Assembly: GCF_963678635.1 (NCBI RefSeq)
Contig: NC_087070.1
Coordinates: 33,435,955-33,499,954, forward strand
DNA: 64,000 nt
Direction of reading: 5' to 3'
Source of the DNA: Symsagittifera roscoffensis
Lineage: Eukaryota > Xenacoelomorpha > Acoela > Convolutidae
Shown here: piece by piece, positions 1-14,640 of the stretch
Position numbering within the stretch: the stretch's first letter is position 1
How the letters are laid out: each line of letters begins with the position of its first letter
Program-made: the position numbers and the translations under genes
Notes under the pieces: generated by a model
Database searches by the model: none
Seen by the model: only the letters and a program-made list of their open reading frames with translations
What the model was told of the DNA's origin: nothing

Positions 1-3000
1 GAAGATTTTGCCCGAAAGACATTAATTTTTACAGATAAGACCCAAAATTAAACGGTAAATATGACGTTTTCCAGTTTTTTTGGTACACTATGCTCGAATC
101 GACAGTTTCCAAAAAAACATTTAGAATTTTTGTTGAAAAAACATTTGAAAAGGCTCAGTATACTCCACGCCTGTGAAACACAAGACAATCGATTGATATT
201 GAAGATTGGTATATCCAAAACTTGAAAAAAAAAGTTACACCTTCAGAAACCCGACAAAAATTAAAACGAGATCTTTTTTTCACTGAGAGGTCAGAAATGG
301 ATTTTGTCAAGTTTTAAGCAACCAAAACTGACACCCAGTTTCTGAATCAGCCTGATTCGGAGAAATTTTGCCCGAAAAACTTTATTTTTCAAAGATAAGA
401 CCCAAAAAAAAATCGTTAATTATGACGTTCTCCATTTTTTTTTTGGTACCCTTTGCTCGAATCGACTGTTTCCAAAATATATTTAAAATTTTCGTTGAAA
501 AAACTAATAAAAAAGGGGCAGCACACTCTTCACCTGGAAATTTAAAGACAATCGATTGATATTGAAAGTTGGTAAAAAAAATTTACAACTTCCGAAGCCC
601 GACAAAAAATAAAACGCGATGTTTTTTCACTAAGAGGTCAGAAAAGGCTTTTGTACAGTTTCGACCGATCAAAATGAACACCCAGACTCTAAATTAACCT
701 GTTTTGGAAGAGTTTTGCCTGAAAGACATTTTTTTTCAAAGATAAAACCCAAAATTAAACGGTAAATATGACGTTTTCCAGTTTTTTCGGTACACTATGC
801 TCGAATCGACTGTTTCCAAAAAAAACTTTAAAAATTTTTCTTGAAAATTATTTGAAAAGGCGCAGCATACTCTTCGCCTGTAAAATATAGGACAATCGGT
901 TGATATTGAAGATGGCTAAATCCAAAACTCGAAAAAAAATTACACCTTCCGAAACCCCACAAAAAATAAATTGAGATGTTTTTTTTGAGAGATCAGAAAT
1001 GGACTTTGTACAGTTTCGAGCAACTACTACCCAGTTTCTGAATCAGCCTGATTCGAGAGAATTTTGCCCCAAAATTTTATCTTTCAAAGATAAGATCCAC
1101 AATAACAACGGTAAAAATGACGTTTTCCAGTTTTTTTGGTACACTATGCTCGAATCGACTGTTTCCAAAAAAACAATTAAAATTTTGTTGAAAAAACATT
1201 TGAAAGGGCGCAGCATACTCTTCGCCTGTCAAATATAAGACAATCGATTGATATTGAAGATTGGTAAATCCAAAACTCGAATAAAAAGTTACACCTTCCG
1301 AAACCCGACAAAAACTAAAACGAGATGTTTTTTCACTGAGAGGTCAAAAATGGACTTTGTACAGTTTTGAGCAATCGAAACTAACACCCAGTTTCTGAAT
1401 CAGCCGGATTCGGAAAAATTTTGCCCGAAAAATTATATTTTCCAAAGATAAGACCCACAATAACAACGGTAATTATGACGTTTTCCAGTTTTTTTGGTAC
1501 ACTATGCTCGAATCGACTGTTTCCAAAAGGAAAAAATCTAAAATTTTTTGTTGAAAAACATTTGAAAGAACGCGGCATTTTCTTCGCCTGTGGAATGTAA
1601 GACAATCGATTGATATTGAAGATTGGTTATCCAAAACTAGAAAATAAAGTTACACCTTCCGAAACCCCACCAAAAAAAAGTGTTTTTTTTTTTACTGAGA
1701 GGTCAGAAATGGGTTTTGTACAGTTTCGAGCAATCAAAACTAACACCCAGCCTCTGAATCAACCTGCTTCGGAAAAAATTTGCTCGAAAAACTTTATTTT
1801 TCAAAGATAAGACCCACAATAACAACGGTAAATATGACATTTTCTAGTTTTTTTTGGTACACTATGCTCGAATCGACTGTTTCCAAAAAAAAGTTCAAAA
1901 TTTTGTTGAAAAAACATTTGAAAAGGCGCATCATACTCTTCGCCTGTGAAATATAAGACAATCGATTGATATTGAAGATTGGTAAATCCAAAACTCGAAA
2001 AAAAAATTACACCTTAAAAAACTCGACAAAAATTAAAACGAGATGTTTTTTCACTGAGAGGTCAGAAATGGCAATCGAAACTAACAGCCAGTTTCTGAAT
2101 CAGCCTGATTCCGAAGAATTTTGCCCGAAAATTTTTATTATTTAAAGATAAAACCTACAATAACAACGGTAATTAAGACGTTTTCCAGTTTTTTTGGTAC
2201 ACTACGCTCGAATTGACTGTTTTCAAAAAAATATTTAAAATTATTTTTGAAAAAACATTTGAAAAGGCGCAGCATACTGTTCGCCTGTCAAATATAAGAC
2301 AATCGATTGATATTGAAGATTGGTAAATCCAAAACTCGAATAAAAAGTTACACCTTCGAAACCCGACAAAAATTAAAACGAGATGTTTTTTCTTTGAGAG
2401 GTCAGAAATGGATTTTGTACAGTTTTGAGCAATCAAAACTAACACGCAGTTTCTGAATCAGCCTGATTCGGAATAAATTTGCCCGAAAAACTTTATTTTC
2501 CAAAGATAAGATCCACAGTAACAACGGTAATTATGACGTTTTCCAGTTTTTTTGGTACACTATGCTCGAATCGACTGTTTCCAAAAAAAAAAATTCAATT
2601 TGTTTTTGAAAAAACGCAGCATTTTCTTTGCCTGTGAAGTATAACACAATCGATTAATTTTGAAGATTGGTAAACCCAAAACTCGAAAAAAAAGTTACAC
2701 CTTCCGACACCCCACAAAAAATAAAACGAGATGTTTTTTTTACTGAGAGGTCAGAAATGGGTTTTGTACAGTTTCGAGCAATCAAAACTAACAACCAGTC
2801 TCTGAATCAACCTGCTTCGGAAGAATTTCGCTCGAAAAACTTTATTTTTCAAAGATAAGGACCACAATAACAACCGTAAATATGACATTTTCTAGTTTTT
2901 TTTGTACACTATGCTCGAATCGACTGTTTCCAAAAAAAAGTTTAAAGTTTTATTGAAAAAACATTTGAAAAGGTGCAGCATATTCTTCGCCTGTGAAATA

Positions 3001-6000
3001 TAAGACAATCGATTGATATTGAAGACTGGTAAATCCAAAACTCGAAAAAAAAGTTACACCTTCCGAAACCCGACAAAAATTAAAACGAGATGTTTTTTCA
3101 CTGAGAGGTCAGAAATGGATTTTGTACAGTTTTGAGCAATCGAAACTAAGACCCAGTTTCTGAATCAGCCTGATTCGGAAGAATTTTGCCCGAAAAATTT
3201 CATTTTCCAAAGATAAGATCCACAGTAACAACGGTAATTATGACGTTTTCCAGTTTTTTTGGTACCCTATGCTCGAATCGACTGTTTCCAAAATATGTTT
3301 AAAATTTTCGTTGAAAAAACTAATAGAAAAAGGCGCAGCACTCTCTTCACCTGTGAAATATAATACAATCGATTGATATTGAAGATTGGTAAATCCAAAA
3401 CTCGAAAAAAAAATTACACCTTCTGAAACCCGACAAAAATTAAAACGAGATGTTTTTTCACTAGGAGGTCAGAAATGGATTTTGTACAGTTTTGAGCAAT
3501 CGAGACTAACACCCAGTTTCTGAATCAGCCTGATTCGGAAGAATTTTGCCCGAAAAATTTCATTTTCCAAAGATAAGATCCACAGTAACAACGGTAATTA
3601 TGACGTTTTCCAGTTTTTTTGGTACCCTATGCTCGAATCGACTGTTTCCAAAATATGTTTAAAATTTTCGTTGAAAAAACTAATAGAAAAAGGCGCAGCA
3701 CTCTCTTCACCTGTGAAATATAATACAATCGATTGATATTGAAGATTGGTAAATCCAAAACTCGAAAAAAAAATTACACCTTCTGAAACCCGACAAAAAT
3801 TAAAACGAGATGTTTTTTCACTAGGAGGTCAGAAATGGATTTTGTACAGTTTTGAGCAATCGAGACTAACACCCAGTTTCTGAATCAGCCTGATTCGGAA
3901 GAATTTTGCCCGAAAAATTTCATTTTCCAAAGATAAGATCCACAGTAACAACGGTAATTATGACGTTTTCCAGTTTTTTTGGTACACTATGCTCGAATCG
4001 ACTGTTTCCAAAAAAAAATTCAAATTTTTTGTTGAAAAAACATTTGAAAAAACGCAGCATTTTCTTCGCCTGTGAAATATAAGACAATCGATTGATATTG
4101 AAGATTGGTAAATCCAAAACTCGAAAAAGAAGAAATTACACCTTCCGAAACCCGACAAAAATTAAAACGAGATGTTTTTTCTTTGAGAGGTCAGAAATGG
4201 ATTTTGTACAGTTTTGAGCAATCGAAACTAACACCCAGTTTCTGAATCAGCCTGATTCGGAAGAATTTTTCTCAAAAAATTTTATTTTTCAAAGTTAAGA
4301 CCCAAAATAACAACGGTAATTATGACGTTTTTCAGTTTTTTTTTGGTACACTATGCTCGAATCGACTGTTTCCAAAAAAAAATTAAAATTTTTTGTTGAA
4401 AAAACATTTGAAAAAAAGCAGCATTTTCTTCGCCTTTGAAATATAAGACAATCGATTGATATTGATGATTGGTAAACCCAAAACTCGAAAAAAGTTACAC
4501 CTTCCGAATCCCCACAAAAAATAAAACGAGATGATTTTTTACTGAGAGGTCAGAAATGGGTTTTGTACAGTTTCGAGCAATCAAAACTAACACCCAGTCT
4601 CTGAATCAACCTGCTTCGGAAGAATTTTGCTCGAAAAACTTTTTTTTTAAACATAGGACCCACAATAACAATGGTAAATATGACATTTTCTAATTTTTTT
4701 GGTACACTATGCTCGAATCGACTGTTTCCAAAAAAAAATATTTAAAAATTTTTTGTTGAAAAAATATTTGAAAAAACGCAGCATTTTCTTCGCCTGTGAA
4801 ACATAAGACAACCGATTGATATTGAAAATTGGTAAATCCAAAACTCGAAAAAGAAATTACACCTTCCGAAACCCGACAAAAATTAAAACGAGATGATTTT
4901 TCTTTGAGAGGTCAGAAATGGATTTTGTACAGTTTTGAGCAATCGAAACTAACACCCAGTTTCTGAATCAGCCTGATTCGGAAGAATTTTGCCCGAAAAA
5001 TTTTATTTTTCAAAGTTAAGACCCAAAATAACAACGGTAATTATGACGTTTTTCAGTTTTTTTTTGGTACGCTATGCTCGAATCGACTGTTTCCAAAAAA
5101 AAATTAAAATTTTTTGTTGAAAAAACATTTGAAAAAAAGCAGCATTTTCTTCGCCTGTGAAATATAAGACAATCGATTGATATTGATGATTGGTAAACCC
5201 AAAACTCGAAAAAAAGTTACACCTTCCGAATCCCCACAAAAAATAAAACGAGATGATTTTTTACTGAGAGGTCAGAAATGGGTTTTGTACAGTTTCGAGC
5301 AATCAAAACTAACACCCAGTCTCTGAATCAACCTGCTTCGGAAGAATTTTGCTCGAAAAATTTTATTTTTTAAACATAAGACCCACAATAACAATGGTAA
5401 ATATGACATTTTCTAATTTTTTTGGTACACTATGCTCGAATCGACTGTTTCCAAAAAAAAATATTTAAAAATTTTTTGTTGAAAAAATATTTGAAAAAAC
5501 GCAGGATTATCTTCGCCTGTGAAACATAAGACAACCGATTGATATTGAAAATTGGTAAATCCAACACTCGAAAAAAAAAATTACACCTTCCGAAACCCCA
5601 CAAAAAACAAAACGAGATTTTTTTTTACTGAGAGGTCAGAAATGGGTTTTGTACAGTTTCGAGCAATCAAAACTAACACCCAGTCTCTGAATCAACCTGC
5701 TTCGGAAGAATTTTGCTCGAAAAACTTTATTTTTTAAACATAAGATCCACAATAACAATGGTAAATATGACATTTTCTAGTTTTTTTGGTACACTATGCT
5801 CGAATCGACTGTTTCCAAAAAAAATATTTAAAAATTTTCTGTTGAAAAAATATTTGAAAAAACGCAGCATTTTCTTCGCCTGTGAAATATAAAACAATCG
5901 ATTGATATTGAAAATTGGTAAACCCAAAACTCGAAAAAAAGTTACACCTTCCGAAACCCGACAAAAATTAAAACGAGATGTTTTTTCTTTGAGAGGTCAG

Positions 6001-8685
6001 AAATGCATTTTGTACAGTTTTGAGCAATCGAAACTAACACCCAGTTTCTGAATCAGCCTGATTCCGAAGAGTTTTGCCCGAAAAATTTTATTATTTAAAG
6101 ATAAGACCTACAATAACAACGGTAATTAAGACGTTTTCCAGTTTTTTTGGTACACTATGCTCGAATTGACTGTTTTCAAAAAAATATTTAAAATTTTTTT
6201 TGAAAAAACATTTGAAAAGGCGCAGCATACTCTTTTATTTTCCAAAAAAAGTTTTATTTGGAAAAGTTTTATTTTCCCGAAAAATTTTATTTTCCAAAGA
6301 TAAGACCCACAATAGCAACGGTAATTATGACGTTTTTCAGTTTTTTTGGTACACTATGATCGACTTGACTGTTTCCAAAAAAAAATTAAATTTTTTGTTG
6401 AAAAAACATTTGAAAAAACGCAGCATTTTCTTCGCCTGTAAAATATAAGACAATCGATTGATATTGAAGATTGGTAAATCCAAAACTCGAAAAAAAAAGT
6501 TACACCTTCCGAAACCCCACAAAAAATAAAACGAGATGTTTTTTTACTGAGAGGTCAGAAATGGGTTTTGTACAGTTTCGAGCAATCAAAACTAACACCC
6601 AGTCTCTGAATCAACCCGCTTCGGAAGATTTTTGCTCGAAAAATTTTATTTTTTAAACATAAGACCCACAATAACAATGGTAAAAATGACATTTTCTAAT
6701 TTTTTTTGGTACACTATGCTCGAATCGACTGTTTCCAAAAAAAAATATTTAAAAATTTTTTTATTGAAAAAATATTAGAAAAAACGCAGCATTTTCTTCG
6801 CCTGTCAAATATAAGACAATCGATTGATATTGAAGATTGGTAAATCCAAAACTCGAAAAAAAAAATTACACCTTCCGAAACTCGACAAAAAATAAAACGA
6901 GATGTTTTTTCACTGAGAGGTCAGAAATAGATTTTGTACAGTTTTGAGCAATCGAGACTAACACCCAGTTTCTGAATCAGCCTGATTCGGAAGAATTTCG
7001 CCCGAAAAAATTTATGTTTTAATGATAAGACCCACAAAACAACGGCAATTATGACGTTTTCCAGTTATTTTGGGTAAACTATGCTCGAATCGACTGTTTC
7101 CAAAGAAAAATTGATATTTTTTGTTAACAAAACATTTGAAAAAACGCAGCATTTTCTTCGCCTGTGAAATATAAGACAATCGATTGATATTGAAGATTGG
7201 TAAATCCAAAACTCGAAAAAAAAGTTACACCTTCCGAAACCCCACAAAAAATAATACGAGATGTTTTTTACTGAGAGGTCAGAAATGGGTTTTGTACAGT
7301 TTCGAGCAATCAAAACTAACACCCAGTCTCTGAATCAACCTGCTTCGGAAGAATTGTGCTCGAAAAACTTTATTTTTTAAACATAAGACCCACAATAACA
7401 CTGGTAAATATGACCTTTTCTAGTTTTTTTGGTACACTATGCTCGAATCGACTGTTTCCAAAAAAAATATTTGAAAAAATGCATCAATTTTTTCGCCTGT
7501 GAAATATAAGACAATCGATTGATATTGAAGATTGGTAAATCCAAAACTCGAAAAAAAAATTACACCTTCCGAAACTCGACAAAAATTAAAACGAGATGTT
7601 TTTTCTTTGAGAGGTCAGAAATGGATTTTGTACAGTTTTGAGCAATCGAAACTAACACCCAGTTTCTGAATCAGCCTGATTCGGAAGAATTTTGCCCGAA
7701 AATTTTATTTTCCAAAGATAAGACCCACAATAACAACGGTAGTTATGACGTTTTTCAGTTTTTTTTGGTACACTATGCTCGACTCGACTGTTTCCAAAAA
7801 AAAATTGAAATTTTTTGTTGAAAAAACAATTGAAAAAACGCAGCATTTTCTTCGCCTGTGAAATATAAGACAATCGATTGATATTGAAGATTGGTAAACC
7901 CAAAACTCGAAAAAAAGTTACACCTTCCGAAACCCCACAAAAAATAAAACGAGATATTTTTTTACTGAGAGGTCAGAAGTGGGTTTTGTACAGTTTCGAG
8001 CAATCAAAAGTAACACCCAGTCTCTGAATCAACCTGCTTCGGAAGAATTTTGCTCGAAAAACTTTATTTTTTAAAGATAAGACCCACAATAACAATGGTA
8101 AATATGACATTTTCTAGTTTTTTTGGTACACTATGCTCGAATCGACTGTTTCCAAAAAAAAATATTTAAAAATATTTTGTTGAAAAAACATTTGAAAAAG
8201 CGCAGCATTTTCTTCGCCTGTGAAATATAAGACAATCGATTGATATTGAAGATTGGTAAATCCAAAACTCGAAAAAGAAATTACACCTTCCGAAACTCGA
8301 CAAAAATTAAAACGTGATGTTTTTTCACTGAGAGGTCAGAAATGGATTTTGTACAGTTTTGAGCAATCGAGACTAACACCCAGTTTCTGAATCAGCCTGA
8401 TTCGGAAGAATTTCGCCCGAAAAATTTTACGTTTTAATGATAAGACCCACAAAAACAACGGCAATTATGACGTTTTCCAGTTACTTTGGGTAAACTATGC
8501 TCGAATCGACTGTTTCCAAAGAAAAATTGATATTTTTTGTTAAAAAAACATTTGAAAAAACGCAGCATTTTCTTCGCCTGTGAAATATAAGACAATCGAT
8601 TGATATTGAAGATTGGTAAATCCAAAACTCGAAAAAAAAAAATTACACCTTCCGAAACCCCACAAAAAACAAAACGAGATGTTTT

Positions 8686-10820
8686 TTTACTGAGAGGTCA
8701 GAAATGGGTTTTGTACAGTTTCGAGCAATCAAAACTAACACCCAGTCTCTGAATCAACCTGCTTCGGAAGAATTTTGCTCGAAAAACTTTATTTTTTAAA
8801 CATAAGATCCACAATAACAATTTGTTGAAAAAATATTTGAAAAAACGCAGCATTTTCTTCGCCTGTGAAATATAAGACAATCGATTGATATTAAAAATTG
8901 GTAAATCCAAAACTCGAAAAAAAAAATTACACCTTCCGAAACCCCACAAAAATTAAAACGAGATGTTTTTTCACTGAGAGGTCAGAAATGGATTTTGTAG
9001 TTTTGAGCAATCGAGACTAACACCCAGTTTCTGAATCAGCCCGATTTGGAAGAATTTCGCCCGAAAAATTTTATGTTTCAATGATAAGACCCACAATAAC
9101 AACGGCAATTATGACGTTTTCCAGTTTTTTTGGTACACTATGCTCGAATCGACTGTTTCCAAAAAAAAATTAAAATTTTTTGTTGAAAAAACATTTGAAA
9201 AAACGCAGCATTTTCTTCGCCTGTGAAATATAAGACAATCGATTGATAATGAAGATTGGTAAACCCAAAACTCGAAAAAAAGTTACACCTTCCGAAACCC
9301 GACAAAAATTAAAACGAGATGTTTTTTCTTTGAGAGGTCAGAAATGGATTTTGTACAGTTTTGAGCAATCGAAACTAACACCCAGTTTCTGAATCAGCCT
9401 GATTCCGAAGAGTTTTGCCCGAAAAATTTTATTGTTTAAAGATAAGACCTACAATAACAACGGTAATTAAGACGTTTTCCAGTTTTTTTGGTACACTATG
9501 CTCGAATTGACTGTTTTCAAAAAAATATTTAAAATTTTTTTTGAAAAAACATTTGAAAAGGCGCAGCATACTGTTTTATTTTCCAAAAAAAGTTTTATTT
9601 GGAAAAGTTTTATTTTCCCGAAAAGTTTTTTTTTCCAAAAATAAGACCCACAATAACAACGGTAATTATGACGTTTTTCAGTTTTTTTGGTACACTATGA
9701 TCGAATCGACTGTTTCCAAAAAAAAAAATTCAATTTGTTTTTGAAAAAACGCAGCATTTTCTTTGCCTGTGAAGTATAACACAATCGATTAATTTTGAAG
9801 ATTGGTAAACCCAAAACTCGAAAAAAAAGTTACACCTTCCGACACCCCACAAAAAATAAAACGAGATGTTTTTTTTACTGAGAGGTCAGAAATGGGTTTT
9901 GTACAGTTTCGAGCAATCAAAACTAACACCCAGTCTCTGAATCAACCTGCTTCGGAAGAATTTTGCTCGAAAAACTTTATTTTTTAAACATAAGATCCAC
10001 AATAACAATTTGTTGAAAAAATATTTGAAAAAACGCAGCATTTTCTTCGCCTGTGAAATATAAGACAATCGATTGATATTAAAAATTGGTAAATCCAAAA
10101 CTCGAAAAAAAAAATTACACCTTCCGAAACCCCACAAAAATTAAAACGAGATGTTTTTTCACTGAGAGGTCAGAAATGGATTTTGTAGTTTTGAGCAATC
10201 GAGACTAACACCCAGTTTCTGAATCAGCCCGATTTGGAAGAATTTCGCCCGAAAAATTTTATGTTTCAATGATAAGACCCACAATAACAACGGCAATTAT
10301 GACGTTTTCCAGTTTTTTTGGTACACTATGCTCGAATCGACTGTTTCCAAAAAAAAATTAAAATTTTTTGTTGAAAAAACATTTGAAAAAACGCAGCATT
10401 TTCTTCGCCTGTGAAATATAAGACAATCGATTGATAATGAAGATTGGTAAACCCAAAACTCGAAAAAAAGTTACACCTTCCGAAACCCGACAAAAATTAA
10501 AACGAGATGTTTTTTCTTTGAGAGGTCAGAAATGGATTTTGTACAGTTTTGAGCAATCGAAACTAACACCCAGTTTCTGAATCAGCCTGATTCCGAAGAG
10601 TTTTGCCCGAAAAATTTTATTGTTTAAAGATAAGACCTACAATAACAACGGTAATTAAGACGTTTTCCAGTTTTTTTGGTACACTATGCTCGAATTGACT
10701 GTTTTCAAAAAAATATTTAAAATTTTTTTTGAAAAAACATTTGAAAAGGCGCAGCATACTGTTTTATTTTCCAAAAAAAGTTTTATTTGGAAAAGTTTTA
10801 TTTTCCCGAAAAGTTTTTTT
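8686..10820. repeat. Higher-order block of the satellite, 1188-bp period
   Basis: The segment from about 8686 to 9632 recurs at about 9874 to 10820 with an exact offset of 1188 bp and no difference noticed by eye. Both copies share a truncated monomer in which the middle is deleted (AACAA joined to TTTGTTGAAAAAATATTTG at 8818 and 10006). Both also share an odd monomer with a doubled TTTTATTTTCC/GGAAAAGTTTTATTTTCCCG segment (9569 and 10757). A related odd monomer occurs at 6228. Identity this high against a diverged background points to recent unequal exchange or to an assembly duplication. Confidence 0.8.
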
Positions 10821-12582
10821 TTCCAAAGATAAGACCCACAATAACAACGGTAATTATGACGTTTTTCAGTTTTTTTGGTACACTATGATCGACTCGACTG
10901 TTTCCAAAAAAAATTAAATTTTTTGTTGAAAAAACATTTGAAAAAACGCAGCATTTTCTTCGCCTGTGAAATATAAGACAATCGATTGATATTGAAGATT
11001 GGTAAATCCAAAACTCGAAAAAAAAGTTACACCTTCCGAAACCCCACAAAAAATAAAACGAGATGTTTTTTTACTGAGAGGTCAGAAATGGGTTTTGTAC
11101 AGTTTCGAGCAATCAAAACTAACACCCAGTCTCTGAATCAACCTGCTTCGGAAGATTTTTGCTCGAAAAATTTTATTTTTTAAACATAAGACCCACAATA
11201 ATAATGGTAAAAATGACATTTTCTAGTTTTTTTTGGTACACTATGCTCGAATCGACTGTTTCCAAAAAAAAATATTTAAAAATTTTTTATTGAAAAAATA
11301 TTAGAAAAAACGCAGCATTTTCTTCGCCTGTCAAATATAAGACAATCGATTGATATTGAAGATTGGTAAATCCAAAAATCGAAAAAAAAATTACACCTTC
11401 CGAAACTCGACAAAAAATAAAACGAGATGTTTTTTCACTGAGAGGTCAGAAATAGATTTTGTACAGTTTTGAGCAATCGAGACTAACACCCAGTTTCTGA
11501 ATCAGCCTGATTCGGAAGAATTTTGCCCGAAAAAATTTATGTTTTAATGATAAGACCCACAAAACAACGGCAATTATGACGTTTTCCAGTTATTTTGGGT
11601 AAACTATGCTCGAATCGACTGTTTCCAAAGAAAAATTGATATTTTTTGTTAACAAAACATTTGAAAAAACGCAGCATTTTCTTCTCCTGTGAAATATAAG
11701 ACAATCGATTGATATTGAAGATTGGTAAACCCAAAACTCGAAAAAAAAGTTACACCTTCCGAAACCCCACAAAAAATAAAACGAGATGTTTTTTTACTGA
11801 GAGGTCAGAAATGGGTTTTGTACAGTTTCGAGCAATCAAAACTAACACCCAGTCTCTGAATCAACCTGCTTCGGAAGAATTGTGCTCGAAAAACTTTATT
11901 TTTTAAACATAAGACCCACAAAAACACTGGTAAATATGACATTTTCTAGTTTTTTTGGTACACTATGCTCGAATCGACTGTTTCCAAAAAAAATATTTTT
12001 AAAATTTTTTTGTTGAAAAAATATTTGAAAAAACGCAGCATTTTTTTCGCCTGTGAAATATAAGACAATCGATTGATATTGAAGATTGGTAAATCCAAAA
12101 CTCGAAAAAAAAATTACACCTTCCGAAACTCGACAAAAATTAAAACGAGATGTTTTTTCTTTGAGAGGTCAGAAATGGATTTTGTACAGTTTTGAGCAAT
12201 CGAGACTAACACCCAGTTTCTGAATCAGCCTGATTCGGAAGAATTTCGCCCGAAAAAATTTATGTTTTAATGATAAGACCCACAAAACAACGGCAATTAT
12301 GACGTTTTCCAGTTATTTTGGGTAAACTATGCTCGAATCGACTGTTTCCAAAGAAAAATTGATATTTTTTGTTGAAAAAATATTTGAAAAAACGCAGCAT
12401 TTTTTCGCCTGTGAAATATAAGACAATCGATTGATATTGAAGATTGGTAAATCCAAAACTCGAAAAAAAAATTACACCTTCCGAAACTCGACAAAAATTA
12501 AAACGAGATGTTTTTTCTTTGAGAGGTCAGAAATGGATTTTGTACAGTTTTGAGCAATCGAAACTAACACCCAGTTTCTGAA

Positions 12583-13690
12583 TCAGGCTGATTCGGAAGA
12601 ATTTTGCCCGAAAATTTTATTTTCCAAAGATAAGACCCACAATAACAACGAACGGTAGTTATGACGTTTTTCAGTTTTTTTTTGGTACACTATGCTCGAC
12701 TCGACTGTTTCCAAAAAAAAAATTGAAATTTTTTGTTGAAAAAACAATTGAAAAAACGCAGCATTTTCTTCGCCTGTAAAATATAAGACAATCGATTGAT
12801 ATTGAAGATTGGTAAACCCAAAACTCGAAAAAAAGTTACACCTTCCGAAACCCCACAAAAAATAAAACGAGATATTTTTTTACTGAGAGGTCAGAAATGG
12901 GTTTTGTACAGTTTCGAGCAATCAAAACTAACACCCAGTCTCTGAATCAACCTGCTTCGGAAAAATTGTGCTCGAAAAACTTTATTTTTTAAACATAAGA
13001 CCCACAATAACACTGGTAAATATGACATTTTCTAGTTTTTTTGGTACACTATGCTCGAATCGACTGTTTCCAATAAAAATATTTAAAAATTTTTTGTTGA
13101 AAAAATATTTGAAAAAACGCAGCATTTTTTTCGACTGTGAAATATAAGACAATCGATTGATATTGAAGATTGGTAAATCCAAAACTCGAAAAAAAAATTA
13201 CACCTTCCGAAACTCGACAAAAATTAAAACGAGATGTTTTTTCTTTGAGAGGTCAGAAATGAATTTTGTACAGTTTTGAGCAATCGAAACTAACACCCAG
13301 TTTCTGAATCAGCCTGATTCGGAAGAATTTTGCCCGAAAATTTTATTTTCCAAAGATAAGACCCACAATAACAACGAACGGTAGTTATGACGTTTTTCAG
13401 TTTTTTTTTGGTACACTATGCTCGACTCGACTGTTTCCAAAAAAAAAATTGAAATTTTTTGTTGAAAAAACAATTGAAAAAACGCAGCATTTTCTTCGCC
13501 TGTGAAATATAAGACAATCGATTGATATTGAAGATTGGTAAACCCAAAACTCGAAAAAAAGTTACACCTTCCGAAACCCCACAAAAAATAAAACGAGATA
13601 TTTTTTTACTGAGAGGTCAGAAATGGGTTTTGTACAGTTTCGAGCAATCAAAACTAACACCCAGTCTCTGAATCAACCTGCTTCGGAAAA
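12583..13690. repeat. Satellite dimer block, 726-bp period
   Basis: The block starting near 12583 repeats at 13309, an offset of 726 bp or two monomers. Both copies share the insertion AACGAACGGTAG near 12648 and 13374. This is a second, independent higher-order unit in the same array. A longer offset of about 4.52 kb also relates 6471-7322 to 10986-11772, so the array is layered rather than a simple monomer run. Confidence 0.7.
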
Positions 13691-13997
13691 ATGTTGCTCG
13701 AAAAACTTTATTTTTTAAAGATAAGACCCACAATAACAATGGTAAATATGACATTTTCTAGTTTTTTTGGTACACTATGCTCGAATCGACTGTTTCCAAA
13801 AAAAAATATTTAAAAATTTTTTGTTGAAAAAACATTTGAAAAAACGCAGCATTTTCTTCGCCTGTGAAATATAAGACACTCGATTGATATTGAAGATTGG
13901 TAAATCCAAAACTCGAAAAAGAAATTACACCTTCCGAAACTCGACAAAAATTAAAACGTGATGTTTTTTCACTGAGAGGTCAGAAATGGATTTTGTA

Positions 13998-14640
13998 GAG
14001 TGTTATCAACTAGTTTTTGTAGGGTATTGAGCAGTAATGTGCACGTCTGAAAATTTTCAACGTGTAGAGAACCCCATATGTTCCATTATCGCAACAAAAA
14101 AAACCTGAAAATCAAGGATTTTGTGACGACGAGTTCAATAGGTTAAAAAACACACCAGCGCAATTTTGCCCATTTTTCTAACGGTACCCTATCAGGTTTA
14201 CAATATCAAATAATTTTGGGCTCTTCGAGATGCCCACGTTGGCTGTCAGAGGCCGTCAAAAATGGAAGAACTCGTACTTCGAAAAGGTGTAGCATCGATC
14301 CAAGGGAAAAACAACAATATTTTCGACCTAATAGATAATCCAAAGTCTTCTGAGAGTAATATTAACTAGTGTTTGTACAGTAAAAAGTAATTCTAGGCGC
14401 GTCCGAAAAACTTCAACATAAATAGAACCACATGAGTTCCATTATCACGACTAAAAAAATCTGAAAACCACTGACTTTGAGACGACAAGTTCAATAGGTT
14501 TCAAAAACAGGAGCGCAATTCTGACAGTGGCTCTAACGGTTCCTCCTGAGGTTTTTATTATCAAATAGTTTTTGAGATGTCCAAATTGGCTGTCATGTGC
14601 CGTCAAAAATGGAAAAACTTTTTTTTCGAAATTGTGTTTC
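13998..14640. repeat. Two diverged tandem copies, about 350 bp
   Basis: A unit starting GAGTGTTATCAACTAGTTTTTG at 13998 recurs, diverged, from about 14350 (GAGAGTAATATTAACTAGTG). Shared landmarks include GTTCCATTATC, GACGACGAGTTCAATAGG against GACGACAAGTTCAATAGG, TTGGCTGTCA and GCCGTCAAAAATGGAA. It is unrelated to the satellite on its left. No coding region was seen. Confidence 0.75.

Larger units (their letters stand above)
1..13997. repeat. Satellite array, about 360-bp monomers
   Basis: Tandem array of roughly 38 monomers. The anchor TGCTCGAATCGACTG recurs at 91, 454, 798, 1147, 1505, 1865, 2563, 2912, 3270, 3630, 3990, 4354 and so on, giving spacings of 340-375 bp, mostly 358-363. Two subtypes alternate irregularly. 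One has CAGTTTCTGAATCAGCCTGATTC and TTTTGCCCG; the other has CAGTCTCTGAATCAACCTGC and TTTTGCTCG. Nearly every monomer carries the palindrome AATCGATT (a ClaI site) within ACAATCGATTGATATTGAAG. Open frames of 60-91 codons occur on both strands of many monomers but are by-products of the repeat, not genes. The left edge lies outside the window. The right edge is abrupt, inside a monomer just after GGATTTTGTA. Confidence 0.95.

Noticed and set aside
368-13584. Many open frames of 60-91 codons in the satellite, such as the MDLPIFNINRLSYISQAKK series on the minus strand
   Set aside because: They recur because the repeat recurs, exist on both strands, change length with every indel and have no start context or domain. 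Treated as repeat by-products.
1-13997. CRISPR array
   Set aside because: Monomers of about 360 bp with no short repeats and unique spacers, in a eukaryotic context.
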